Shown here: in pieces, positions 39,356 to 48,520 of the stretch
Numbering within the stretch: the stretch's first letter is position 1
Layout of the letters: each line of letters starts with the position of its first letter
Origin: Kazachstania africana CBS 2517
Taxonomy: Eukaryota > Ascomycota > Saccharomycetes > Saccharomycetales > Saccharomycetaceae
DNA length: 64,000 bases
Assembly: GCF_000304475.1 (NCBI RefSeq)
Contig: NC_018941.1
Location: 806,001-870,000 of the forward strand
Direction: 5' to 3'
The notes under the pieces: model-generated
Seen by the model: the letters and a program-made list of their open reading frames with translations, nothing else
Databases searched by the model: none
What the model was told of the DNA's origin: nothing
Position numbers and translations under genes: made by a program

Positions 39356-39603
39356 GAATCCTTTCCCCGTCATAAGTCGCGGCAAAGCAGAATGCGATTC
39401 TCCCGTTCGCAGGGGAGCCCTGCAATTTCTTTCCGTCGCTTTCCCTGCCGAATTTTTCTCTCGCGGCTCTCCAACGCTGCCAGCTGTTGTTCCCGTCGTT
39501 GGAAATGACTGTTCTGGCGGGCGGAAATTTTGGCTAACGAATTTTTTTTGGGTCTGTCTGGCTGGACTGGCTGGACTGGAAAGGACGCGACGTATGTCAG
39601 CTG

Positions 39604-39645
<42 letters not shown>
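39604..39645. repeat. ATT microsatellite, 14 units
   Basis: Fourteen uninterrupted ATT units. It lies just downstream of the YGR210C-type gene (minus strand) and upstream of TRX2. Likely length-variable between strains. Confidence 0.95.
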
Positions 39646-39690
39646 TATATCACTGTTATTCTATAATGGGTTGGTCTATATACTTGATCT

Positions 39691-40929
39691 TTAAAGAGTT
39701 GATTTTGGAGCCAGTTTGAAAGACAGGATATCGTTTTTACCTTCCTCAACCGTGCTTTCTTCGCTGACTCTCACACCGCCGACGGTCTCAATGGCCGCGA
39801 TGGTCACTTCACCTCCCATGATGTATCTTGCTACTTTTCCGACATGTGTGCCCCGTTTCACTAGAAAACAGTCCCTGAACACATTGGTACCGTTCCCACC
39901 GGCAAATGTCTGTATGTTTCTTACCGTGTACACGGGTATCAAGTCTAATTGCCCCGCGGCAGCTTGTAACACTTGCATGACGCCCGTGGAGCCAAACCTG
40001 TACAACACTAAATCTCTTATATTCTCAATTCTGTTCAGTACTTTTTCATCTAATGGCTTTAGGTTCTCGGGATCATCTTCACATGTATCTACAAATTCTG
40101 TACCTTCTTCATAACGAACAAATCCTTGTTTCGTCAATTTTCTAAGGAAAACTTCTGTGATAGCACTTGTTAAGACTGATTTCGTATCAGGATATTTTAA
40201 CATGATCTTAGAAACATTCTTATCCGCATCAGGATGATCCATTTTATTTAATGCAAGTACCGTTGGAAATTTCTCCAACATAAAGGATTTAACTACTTTT
40301 GTTATCCATTCATCTGTCCATTCTTCTAATGGTGGCAATGAATCAATCCGATCCAACGCCCTCTGTACCATGGGGATTTGTGATCCATACCCACCAAATT
40401 GTGCTTGTAACGTATCCACAATACTTGATTTTGTAGCGGTATGCTTTCTTACAATAGACCCCCATCTTCTCTTTAAATTTCCTTCAATCCATAATCTAAT
40501 CTCGTCTTGTAACCATTCAATATCATATAATGGATCGTATCCCCTCGTATTCTTACCTTCAGAATCGGTAGTACCACTTACATCTACAACATGAATTAAT
40601 GCATCAGCATGTCTAAGATCATCCAGAAATTTATTACCCAAACCTCTTCCGGAGTGAGCTCCAGGAACTAACCCAGCAACATCAAGCAACATAATCGGAA
40701 TATGTCTCTTACCTTGTAGACACCATCCATAATTAGGCTTACATAACTCCTGCTTACCAAACCTCGAACAAGCACAATCTACTTGTAAATAACCAGTAGC
40801 TTGATTTGGTTCAATCGTACAAAACGGAAATGCACCAACTGCTGCATTAGCATCGGTAAGTGAATTTAACATAGTGGATTTACCACTAGATGGTTTCCCC
40901 ACTATACCAATTAACGGATCTCTAGGCAT
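39691..40929 (-). CDS. YGR210C: OBG/YchF-type GTPase, YGR210C orthologue
   Basis: Encodes 412 residues (S. cerevisiae YGR210C product is 411). It is a translation-factor-class GTPase of the OBG group, distinct from Ola1. The G1 loop GKPSSGKS is at residues 11-18. A G2-like segment ([14 protein letters not shown]), G3 ([19 protein letters not shown]) and G4 (NKMDHPD) are intact. A C-terminal TGS-like region begins near 320 ([11 protein letters not shown]). S. cerevisiae function is unknown; ribosome-associated behaviour is an inference from the family. Synteny places it between TRX2 and the ZPR1 region. Confidence 0.93.
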   Translation of the reverse strand: MPRDPLIGIVGKPSSGKSTMLNSLTDANAAVGAFPFCTIEPNQATGYLQVDCACSRFGKQELCKPNYGWCLQGKRHIPIMLLDVAGLVPGAHSGRGLGNKFLDDLRHADALIHVVDVSGTTDSEGKNTRGYDPLYDIEWLQDEIRLWIEGNLKRRWGSIVRKHTATKSSIVDTLQAQFGGYGSQIPMVQRALDRIDSLPPLEEWTDEWITKVVKSFMLEKFPTVLALNKMDHPDADKNVSKIMLKYPDTKSVLTSAITEVFLRKLTKQGFVRYEEGTEFVDTCEDDPENLKPLDEKVLNRIENIRDLVLYRFGSTGVMQVLQAAAGQLDLIPVYTVRNIQTFAGGNGTNVFRDCFLVKRGTHVGKVARYIMGGEVTIAAIETVGGVRVSEESTVEEGKNDILSFKLAPKSTL

Positions 40930-41115
40930 CTTTTCTTACTTCTTTTTATCGATCTCTTCTCGATTTACTTCACCTCATCATTTAAAATTTTTCAAATTCC
41001 ATATATCTCAAGAATTATCGATATAAGAATTTCCGAATCAGGGAGATCGTAAAGCTTCTATATTTTGACCAAAAAAAAGCTATTACAATACTAATTCGAT
41101 TAAGAGGAATCTGGA

Positions 41116-42291
41116 ATGTTTAATTATCCTCGAATTTCAGTGGAGCAACTGCCACTGAACAATTTGCCTAGTTTATTACCAACTGCAGGAGTCCCACAAC
41201 ATGTAGATACCGATACTAGAAATTCAATGTCACAACATCGATTGACAGAAGGAACCAATAATTCTCTCGATCCAATTTATGAAAATATTGAAATCGAAAA
41301 CTTCGAGCCCAACAAATTAAGATTAATTATCCCAACGGCTTCTAATTTAAAGATAAAGACAGAGAACGTTTTCTTAAAATTTATCTTCGCTGGATATGAT
41401 GATTCCAATGATTTATTCTGTCAATTCTTCAATCCAAATACGAATTTGATTTGTAATAAAAGAATGCACTTTGAAAATCATAAGATTAAAATAAGTACGA
41501 TGGCTCGAAAATGTAAAGATCATCTAGTTAAATCTCATAATTTCAATATTAATGATCATAATTATTTCAAATTTTTAAACCTATACTATCCAGTTTTCAA
41601 AAATTCGTATACTGAAGACACTTTAAATAAGGTTTTACCGATGTTAGAAGAATTTGAAGTCGTATGTGACTCAATCAAAATTGAGAATTCAGATTCATAC
41701 AAAGAGTTAGCTAGTATCATTGGAGATAGGATCAGACATACAAGAAACAAGTTATCAGATAATGAGGAATTTAAAAAATGGTTTACAAATTGGGTAATTG
41801 ATCCAATAACCCTTAGAAATGATAGTGATGATAGTAAGTCTTCCATTAAGGATGCTTATGATTTGTTTGCGACTGTCAGGGACAAAATTCAAATTAGTCA
41901 TTTTTCTTTAGCAACAGAAGAGAGTGGTGACAACGGAGAGCAAACTGAAGAAGAAATAAATAACGAAAAGTCAATGGAAAAATTGGACCCCGCTTTGCAA
42001 GATGAACTATGGTCGTTATTACAGCAGCAACAGTATCAGAGCCAAATGGTGGCCCAGTTATTAGGAAAGCTACTTGCGGAAGCGCACAGCCCGTCACATG
42101 CTACTACCATTGGTAATTCCATGATTCTACAACTATTGAAAAAAGTATCCAGGCAGTTAAATCAGGAGGTAAAGTTAAGACAAGAACAGCAACTACTGCA
42201 GAATGATATATTGGAATACTTAAAGAGAATTCCTAAAAGACACCTTAAAAGATCAAAGTTTCAAGCGAAGAAACGAAAGATCAAGAACTAA
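41116..42291 (+). CDS. Unrecognised protein with a Cys/His cluster
   Basis: Encodes 391 residues with no S. cerevisiae gene that I know of between YGR210C and ZPR1. A compact core (about residues 85-160) has Cys102, Cys113, Cys133, His136 and His141, with KCKDHLVKSH resembling the C-terminal half of a BED-type or C2H2 finger. The spacing of the first cysteines (x10) is not classical. The C-terminus is Gln-rich, then helical and strongly basic (KRIPKRHLKRSKFQAKKRK), which suits a nuclear DNA-binding protein. It could be a domesticated transposase-type finger gene or an ancestral gene lost from S. cerevisiae. The function is unknown. The intact frame over 1.2 kb argues it is real. Confidence 0.75.
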   Translation: MFNYPRISVEQLPLNNLPSLLPTAGVPQHVDTDTRNSMSQHRLTEGTNNSLDPIYENIEIENFEPNKLRLIIPTASNLKIKTENVFLKFIFAGYDDSNDLFCQFFNPNTNLICNKRMHFENHKIKISTMARKCKDHLVKSHNFNINDHNYFKFLNLYYPVFKNSYTEDTLNKVLPMLEEFEVVCDSIKIENSDSYKELASIIGDRIRHTRNKLSDNEEFKKWFTNWVIDPITLRNDSDDSKSSIKDAYDLFATVRDKIQISHFSLATEESGDNGEQTEEEINNEKSMEKLDPALQDELWSLLQQQQYQSQMVAQLLGKLLAEAHSPSHATTIGNSMILQLLKKVSRQLNQEVKLRQEQQLLQNDILEYLKRIPKRHLKRSKFQAKKRKIKN

Positions 42292-42917
42292 TACTTTTGA
42301 TATTCATGTTTTTATATATTCCATAAATTTAAGCCCAAGCATTTGATAAGATACAGTCATACCGCAGTCCTGTAGTGCAATCAAGTTAGCAGTCTGATTT
42401 AGATCACCCTGGTCTAAGGGTAGAACTTAAAGCCTTAGGCGCAAGAAGGATATTTTCTTTGGAATTATGTTCTACATTGGCTGGACTGTAAAATGTTTTC
42501 CAACATTCTTCTAAATTTACAAGCAGGTAAGAATTGTACACATTCATTGTAATACATAATTTTAAGTAGTAACCTTCGGAACTCTTTTTCTCTTCACACA
42601 ATATCTCCCAATCACGAAGCTACAAATTTATAATATTCAATTTAAATAACTTAGTAATGCTAACGGTTACTTAGGCCATCCTGTTTCATAATTTGGGAGG
42701 ATATATATTTTTTGCTTATTGATATGTTCTTCTAGAAGTTTCTCGCAGTAGTATCATCCTCATGCTCATCGCAAAAATGAAAAAAAAATTTTTGGCCGAC
42801 ATCATCTCGTTTTCATGTACTGAACAGATTTAATAAGTGGGTTATATAGTTCATCAGCTTGAATAGACAGTTAATATTTCCCACTACTTTTCACCTGATA
42901 ATATACGTATAAACATA
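42292..42917. other. Upstream region of ZPR1
   Basis: About 625 bp between the unrecognised gene and ZPR1. It includes a perfect heat-shock element (separate entry). An open frame at 42404-42601 (minus) resembles nothing. Confidence 0.5.
42730..42742. promoter_or_regulatory. Heat-shock element upstream of ZPR1
   Basis: TTCTAGAAGTTTC fits the Hsf1 pattern TTCnnGAAnnTTC exactly and lies 176 bp before the ZPR1 ATG. Zpr1 acts as a folding factor for the abundant protein eEF1A, so Hsf1 control is sensible. Confidence 0.6.
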
Positions 42918-44366
42918 ATGGTCGAAGAAAATAAAGAAAGTCTGTTTAAACCTGTTGGTGAGACTGCTGAAGAACTACAAGAACCAGCTCAAACTCAGGA
43001 TGGTGTTGTATTAACTGGAGCTGCTGATGCTATGGGTCATCCAGTCCAAGAAATCGAATCTTTATGCATGAACTGTCACGAAAATGGTACTACTAGATTG
43101 TTATTGACTTCTATTCCTTATTTTAGGGAGGTTGTCATCATGTCTTTCGAATGTGAGCACTGTGGTTTAAAAAATTCTGAAATTCAGCCAGCTTCTTCTA
43201 TTCAAGAGAAAGGTTCCAAATATATTTTAAAGATAGAGGATAAAGAAGATTTTAATAGACAGGTCGTCAAGGCTGAAACAGCCTCATGTAAATTTGTCGA
43301 ATTAGATATTGAAATTCCACCAAAGAGGGGTGTTTTAACTACTGTTGAAGGTTTGTTGGAAGAAATGATTGATGATTTAGAATCTGACCAAGAACAAAGA
43401 AAACAAATTGACGAAAATCTTTATAATCAAATCAAGGACTTCATTGAAAAAGTCAAAAGTTATATCGACTGCAAAGAAGGAACTTTACCATTGACATTTG
43501 CATTAGATGACCCAGCTGGTAACTCCTGGATTGAATACAAGCCTGGCGAAGCACAACATAAATGGTCTCATAGTGAATATATCAGAACTGATCAACAAAA
43601 CGTTGATATTGGTATTATTACAAGAGATCAACTAGAGGACCGTCGTAAAGAACAAGTTGCTGCTCTAGCGAACCGTGAAAGGAATAAGTCACAAGCTAGT
43701 ACTGTCTTGAAAAGTTCTGAAGCTTTCCTTTCTGATGCTACCGACATTGAGAACTTTAACAATGAGGTTCAAACCTTCACAGCATCATGTCCTTCATGTA
43801 TGCAATCTTGTGATACACATATGAAACCTGTCAATATTCCTCATTTCAAAGAGGTTATCATCATGTCTACTGTTTGTGAGCACTGTGGCTACAAATCTAA
43901 CGAAGTCAAGACCGGTGGTGCCATTCCAGCACAAGGTAGAAAAATTACTTTACTTTGTGACGATCCAAGTGATTTGTCTCGTGATATCCTAAAGTCCGAA
44001 ACATGTTCCTTAGTGGTTCCAGAATTGCATTTAGATATCCAACAGGGTACTTTAGGTGGTAGATTCACTACTTTAGAGGGTTTACTAAGACAAGTCTACG
44101 AAGAACTGGAATCTCGTGTCTTCACACAAACATCAGATTCAATGGATGAAGAAACTAAGCAAAGGTGGGTTACTTTCTTTGCCAAATTAAAAGATGCCAC
44201 CGATGGTAAAGTAAAATTCACAGTTATTATGGAAGATCCATTGGCTGGTTCCTACATCCAAAATGTTTATGCTCCAGATCCAGATCCTAACATGACCATC
44301 GAAGATTATGATAGAACCGAAGAAGAAAACGAAGACCTGGGTCTCAAGGATATGGAGGTTAACTAA
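42918..44366 (+). CDS. ZPR1: Zpr1 zinc-finger protein, eEF1A-binding
   Basis: Encodes 482 residues (S. cerevisiae Zpr1 is 486). It is a tandem ZPR1-domain protein that binds eEF1A and assists its folding; it moves between cytoplasm and nucleus. Two C4 zinc fingers are seen: Cys50/Cys53 with Cys79/Cys82, and Cys291/Cys294 with Cys320/Cys323. Each is followed by a matching beta-rich domain (compare EVVIMSFECEHCG and EVIIMSTVCEHCG). The N- and C-termini are acidic. Position matches YGR211W. A heat-shock element lies upstream. Confidence 0.97.
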   Translation: MVEENKESLFKPVGETAEELQEPAQTQDGVVLTGAADAMGHPVQEIESLCMNCHENGTTRLLLTSIPYFREVVIMSFECEHCGLKNSEIQPASSIQEKGSKYILKIEDKEDFNRQVVKAETASCKFVELDIEIPPKRGVLTTVEGLLEEMIDDLESDQEQRKQIDENLYNQIKDFIEKVKSYIDCKEGTLPLTFALDDPAGNSWIEYKPGEAQHKWSHSEYIRTDQQNVDIGIITRDQLEDRRKEQVAALANRERNKSQASTVLKSSEAFLSDATDIENFNNEVQTFTASCPSCMQSCDTHMKPVNIPHFKEVIIMSTVCEHCGYKSNEVKTGGAIPAQGRKITLLCDDPSDLSRDILKSETCSLVVPELHLDIQQGTLGGRFTTLEGLLRQVYEELESRVFTQTSDSMDEETKQRWVTFFAKLKDATDGKVKFTVIMEDPLAGSYIQNVYAPDPDPNMTIEDYDRTEEENEDLGLKDMEVN

Positions 44367-44701
44367 GTATACACTCCATTTGTATAATTACTTTATAATA
44401 ACACATTGTCTTTCATAATTTTTTCTCACGATATTAAGCCTATTCAAGGCTACGTGCCTGGTTCCTTAATATAATGGAAAAATACTCTATTTTTAGTTTC
44501 AATTCTGTACTTTTCGCATATTTTCTCGAAGGGCGCTTCTGATGAAAAAAAGTCCTCAGATCCTGCATTTCATCGCTGGCATCCGAGTGCAACCATGAAC
44601 AACAAATCTTGAGTTCTTGCTACTTTGTTTGCTAGGCATGCTTTTTTAGAAGGTTATAGTTAATATAATCCAGGCTATATAACTCTGTAGAATTGAGAGG
44701 C
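44367..44701. other. ZPR1-SLI1 intergenic region
   Basis: A 335-bp spacer with no gene or strong motif. Confidence 0.5.
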
Positions 44702-46126
44702 ATGAACGGTGCATCAGTAAGGCAATTGGCACCAATAGAAAAATACTTCTATCACAGAAGTGATTTAGGTTTACATACCTGTTTCTATTTAGGAGTGGAG
44801 CTTAGTAAAATTCCAAGTAAGGATAAATTTATTCAAGCATTAAAAAAAACCATTGCAGAGTTACCATTATTCCATTGCAATATTGACAAAGGATCTGGTA
44901 ACTCTGATTTGCACGCCAAAAATGTTCAAGGTGTGATCAATTTCGCTGATGTCGTTGAGTTTAGGAACGATATCCAGTTCCTATCTACGAAGGAAATTAA
45001 CGATATATTCCAAAACTACGATTTCAACTATGGTAAGGAATCTTTCCTGTGGAAGATCTTAGTTATTCCATCACAGAACCAATTGCTCTTATTATTGGAT
45101 CATGCATTATATGATGGCAATTCTGGTGTAAAGTTTTGGGAGGTTTTCATGACGTCTCTACGAGAAGCCAAGTGCAATGTGGAAGAACAAGAGGATGAGT
45201 GTATCTTCAAGGGGGATAAATCAACTGATTTTGTTCTTGAACCGCATCCTTATGATAAGTGGCCTGGTACGTGGAGCTGGGCGGTAAAGAAGGTTCTGGC
45301 AAAAATGCTATTCTCTGCTTCACCAAAAATGATTACAAAGATCGATAGCAAGTTTATGCAGTTTAAAGACTACCCTTTTGTTGATAAACTTCTGGAGAAA
45401 CCACCAAAAAATGGAAGAAAATATCAAGTAAATAACGATAACCTACAATGGCAATTTCGTCTTACTCCTGAATCGTTGAAAAAAATGTTGGAAAGCTGTA
45501 AAAAGAATAGAGTGTCACTGACTTCTTATTTGGTTGCGTTATTTATAATGTCCTTGAGAGAGATAAATGAAAATAAATTGTGCGGTGGACCGTCGGTGAA
45601 CGTCAGTATTCCAATGAATACCAGAATGAAGTGTAAAGAAAGATTGAATCTCAGGGACGAAGAAGTACAAGTAGGAAACTTTGTTACTGGTCTAGATTTC
45701 AAGACGAAAATGGAAAAACAGGAAGAGACCACTATTCTAAATGTGGCTTCAAAGGTTCAAGAATTTATTACAAACGAAACTTTGAACAACATAGGAGACA
45801 AGATTAATGCTATGAATTTATTAAATGTTGTAAACCAAAGAAGGTTTTTGGAGGAGACTTTGAATTCCATTAATGAGGGGCCAGGTTCCGTGTTCGAAGT
45901 GACAAATTTGGGTTTCAAAGACTTTGATAGAAACTGTGACACTCAGTTAAACTTTTATATCAAGGACAGTTTTTTTAACGTACCTAAGGGTATTTATAGT
46001 GTTTTCACTTGTGCAATAATATCTACTCCTTTAGGTGGTTTGAATTGTACAGTCTCCTTTCCTAAAGAATTGGCTGATACTCTTGATAAGCCATTTTCGT
46101 ATGTCAAAAACAAGTTAAATTTATGA
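44702..46126 (+). CDS. SLI1: N-acetyltransferase Sli1 (myriocin resistance)
   Basis: Encodes 474 residues from the ATG at 44702 (S. cerevisiae Sli1 is 468). It belongs to the alcohol acetyltransferase/condensation-domain superfamily; in S. cerevisiae it N-acetylates the serine palmitoyltransferase inhibitor myriocin. The HxxxD catalytic motif is in DHALYDG (His134, Asp138). A second family block (VSIPMNTR) and late SVFEVTNLG fit the fold. A TTG three codons upstream is in frame but is not a likely start. Position matches YGR212W. It converges on RTA1 with a 161-bp gap. Confidence 0.9.
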   Translation: MNGASVRQLAPIEKYFYHRSDLGLHTCFYLGVELSKIPSKDKFIQALKKTIAELPLFHCNIDKGSGNSDLHAKNVQGVINFADVVEFRNDIQFLSTKEINDIFQNYDFNYGKESFLWKILVIPSQNQLLLLLDHALYDGNSGVKFWEVFMTSLREAKCNVEEQEDECIFKGDKSTDFVLEPHPYDKWPGTWSWAVKKVLAKMLFSASPKMITKIDSKFMQFKDYPFVDKLLEKPPKNGRKYQVNNDNLQWQFRLTPESLKKMLESCKKNRVSLTSYLVALFIMSLREINENKLCGGPSVNVSIPMNTRMKCKERLNLRDEEVQVGNFVTGLDFKTKMEKQEETTILNVASKVQEFITNETLNNIGDKINAMNLLNVVNQRRFLEETLNSINEGPGSVFEVTNLGFKDFDRNCDTQLNFYIKDSFFNVPKGIYSVFTCAIISTPLGGLNCTVSFPKELADTLDKPFSYVKNKLNL

Positions 46127-46287
46127 CATCTTAAATGCTATTCCTTTAATTGGTTGGGAACTGTAACTGCAGGTAAACAGGACATACGACAGAAATCTGA
46201 GTCAAAGTAATCAATATATGCTTTTACCTTTAAACCGTCAAGTAAGTTAAATAGTGTATATGTAGACATGGGAAGGGATTGCGATAA

Positions 46288-47316
46288 TCACTCATAGGCC
46301 AAATTTTTCGAGCTATGAGTTCCAAATTCTTGGGTTTGGATGTTTTCGCCATAAAATTTTTCAGAAAATAGCTGACTTTCTGTTCTTCCCAGATTATTGG
46401 AATTGGTAATGTGAATATTAGCATATTGTGCGGTGATAGAGTCCTCTTGAATTTTGAAAATGTTAGCTTTTAGCATGATTAATGCGTGTAATACACACAA
46501 CACGAACATTAGCAAAGCATCAAAAATGTAAAGAAACCATTCGTGACTTTGTATATAGCCGTCAAAGCCTTCAATAGCTTCAATAACTCTAATGATCGAT
46601 CTTAAAAGGATTAAAAAACTATTGAATAGAAGAACGATATTCAACTTTTTCCAATTGACCTTTTCACTAATAGGATTTGTTTTTCTTGATAATTTGAACA
46701 AAAAGAGGAACTCATTGATAATAAATAAACCAAAGAAGATAATTTGAACAAATAAGCCTCCAGTCAATACATGACTCCCCGTTACTCTTCCACTTTCTGA
46801 TGCCATCAAACCACCACCACCAGCTTGCATCAGAAGACTGACAACATCACCTAGAACAAAAATTGTAGTGTTGAATCTCGCTGGCATTATCATTAAATTT
46901 TCTGAAAACATCAAATGAGACATTCTTCCAAATATCATGTAGATCGAAGCAGCGAAAAGAGTCGGCGCGATTAAGACTAAAACATTCTGAATCACGTACG
47001 GCGTTATCTTGGTTTGGTTATTACATGAGACACAACGTGCTATGTAACCAATGACTTCCAGAGCACATCCCACTATAGAAGGAATATATGGACCAATCAA
47101 CTTGACTGGAGAATAAAAACGTAATGAAAACCCATTTGCTGTTGAAGATGATGGATATACGGTATGTTTATTTTTCGTGGCACATCTGTAAAGAGTCAGG
47201 ATCGACAAAATAGTGGCTACAATGAATAGAGCGGTGAATATTCCAGCAGCAGCCTTGTTAGGGGTATAACGATATAATTGCCAACTAGAATCAGTTCCGT
47301 TATTCGAAATGGTCAT
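46288..47316 (-). CDS. RTA1: Rta1-like seven-span membrane protein
   Basis: Encodes 342 residues (S. cerevisiae Rta1 is 317). It is a fungus-specific RTA1-like protein implicated in lipid translocation and resistance to 7-aminocholesterol. About seven hydrophobic segments run from near residue 18 to 280. The family block LMQAGGGGLMAS lies in the middle (about 162-173) and ends in a cytosolic-looking Ser/Asn/Gln-rich tail. RSB1-type paralogues share the fold, so the name rests on synteny with YGR213C. Confidence 0.9.
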   Translation of the reverse strand: MTISNNGTDSSWQLYRYTPNKAAAGIFTALFIVATILSILTLYRCATKNKHTVYPSSSTANGFSLRFYSPVKLIGPYIPSIVGCALEVIGYIARCVSCNNQTKITPYVIQNVLVLIAPTLFAASIYMIFGRMSHLMFSENLMIMPARFNTTIFVLGDVVSLLMQAGGGGLMASESGRVTGSHVLTGGLFVQIIFFGLFIINEFLFLFKLSRKTNPISEKVNWKKLNIVLLFNSFLILLRSIIRVIEAIEGFDGYIQSHEWFLYIFDALLMFVLCVLHALIMLKANIFKIQEDSITAQYANIHITNSNNLGRTESQLFSEKFYGENIQTQEFGTHSSKNLAYE

Positions 47317-48046
47317 ATTGAAACCGTTGATGTTATCGAATGACCATTAGAAAAGCAAAAAACAAAGTGTCAATAGCATGCCATTTATATAAGTCGTTCG
47401 AAAACAAGATGAATGAGGATGTAACGCTATAAGCCTCTTCCTAGTTTTAAAGTGGCAGTAAGTTGCGGACATGTCTGAATATTTGAGCTTGCAGTAATAT
47501 CAAATTTTTTCCGAAATCTTGCTTCGGTTTACTCGAGAAACTCAAAAATTAGTGCAGAGAAATTATTTTACCGAGGGAAAGCAACAGCGGAATATTGCGC
47601 TGCGTAATAACACTCACAAATTGACCAAATAAAAATCAGACTTGGGAACACCTTCCTCACAAGAGACTCCAAAATCTTGCAGAAGGTCTTCGATTTTCGT
47701 GCACACTAAAAATAGATGATATACGAGCAGGGCAAACTAGGTCAAGACAACTAGAAAAAAAGAAATGATCAAGATTACTATCTCATGTCTGCTTTGTGAT
47801 GGGGTCTTATCAAAGTGTACTTTCCAACAACAAATGACAGTCATATACATTGGATTTGGCACACCAATATTTCATTGTTGATGAACTGTCCAATTGGATG
47901 CCACTGTAATACATCAACTTCTTTTCATGGCGTTACTTTCACTACTGGCAATGTCAATCTTGGGATACTTCATGTCACATCTTTTTCGCTGCTAAAAAAA
48001 AGTACAACAAAAAATGAAAAATCGCGATTACATTGGACTGTTTTCT

Positions 48047-48070
48047 ACACCCACACCTACATCCGTACTT
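48047..48070 (+). promoter_or_regulatory. Tandem Rap1 sites upstream of RPS0
   Basis: ACACCCACACCT (48047-48058) abuts ACATCCGTACTT (48059-48070). Both fit the ribosomal-protein-gene Rap1 box. Paired Rap1 sites 450-475 bp upstream of the ATG are the standard architecture for yeast ribosomal protein genes. Confidence 0.75.
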
Positions 48071-48238
48071 TCGCTACTGATGTAAACCAATTATTATTGA
48101 AAATTTTGGAAAATGTATTTTATTCGGAAAGTTTTTGTGCGCGGTACCTTCTGTTTTGCGTCCCTTCGGTTCACTTTTGGCGAGTCCAGATGGTCTCCTG
48201 TTGAATCTTAGGCTGAGATCACTGTAATTCTCCCCCCA

Positions 48239-48308
48239 GATGGGCCGAGCTTGTACCAGCCCGTTGTGAGGTCACACCCACCTACCAAGTCTTCGGATGG
48301 GCCGAGCT
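48239..48308. repeat. Direct repeat GATGGGCCGAGCT, two copies
   Basis: The 13-mer occurs at 48239-48251 and 48296-48308, 57 bp apart, in the GC-rich part of the RPS0 upstream region. Exact duplication of a GC-rich 13-mer in an AT-rich genome is unlikely by chance. Function unknown. Confidence 0.85.
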
Positions 48309-48367
48309 CTGCTCTACTGCTCGGAAATTGTACTCGCAGTACAGAGGTCGATGTTGCGCAGACATCG
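48302..48367 (+). other. Three tandem perfect 6-bp-stem hairpins (possible structured RNA)
   Basis: Stem-loops are CCGAGC/GCTCGG with an 11-nt loop (48302-48324), TGTACT/AGTACA with a 3-nt loop (48329-48343) and CGATGT/ACATCG with a 7-nt loop (48349-48367), separated by 4 and 5 nt. GGG (48299-48301) could pair with CCC (48385-48387) to enclose all three. They lie 150-220 bp before the RPS0 ATG. They may be a leader structure, an unannotated RNA, or palindromic protein-binding sites. I match it to no known RNA. Confidence 0.5.
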
Positions 48368-48520
48368 CGGTAACTGGATGCAGGCCCTCAGTATTGTCAA
48401 TGTAGCGTTCTTGCAAGCAGGTAGCAATGGTCAACATTTCGCCATATTAAGATAATGTTTACACATATACAGTTGGTATTGATTTCATTGAAAGATAAGC
48501 TAGCAAAGAAATTGAGCAAA

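Larger units (their letters stand above)
39184..39690. other. TRX2 upstream region
   Basis: 507 bp between the TRX2 start and the stop of the YGR210C gene. It contains a (CT)n-type tract (about 39310-39345), a Yap1-type site, a GC-rich central part that is unusual for this window, and a 14-unit ATT microsatellite at 39604-39645. An open frame at 39270-39719 (plus) has repeat-driven composition and is not a gene. Confidence 0.7.
47317..48520. other. Divergent RTA1-RPS0 region
   Basis: A 1.2-kb region. It contains a double Rap1 site (48047-48070) and a GC-rich segment at about 48190-48400 with duplicated GATGGGCCGAGCT and three tandem hairpins (separate entries). A long frame at 47815-48204 (plus) starts at GTG, overlaps the Rap1 sites and is not called. 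Confidence 0.7.

Noticed and set aside
39270..39719. 149-codon plus-strand open frame across the TRX2 promoter
   Set aside because: It is driven by the CT tract and the ATT microsatellite (poly-Ser/Leu and poly-Tyr runs) and overlaps the end of the neighbouring gene.
47815..48204. 129-codon plus-strand open frame upstream of RPS0
   Set aside because: It begins at GTG, overlaps the Rap1 sites and has no family resemblance.
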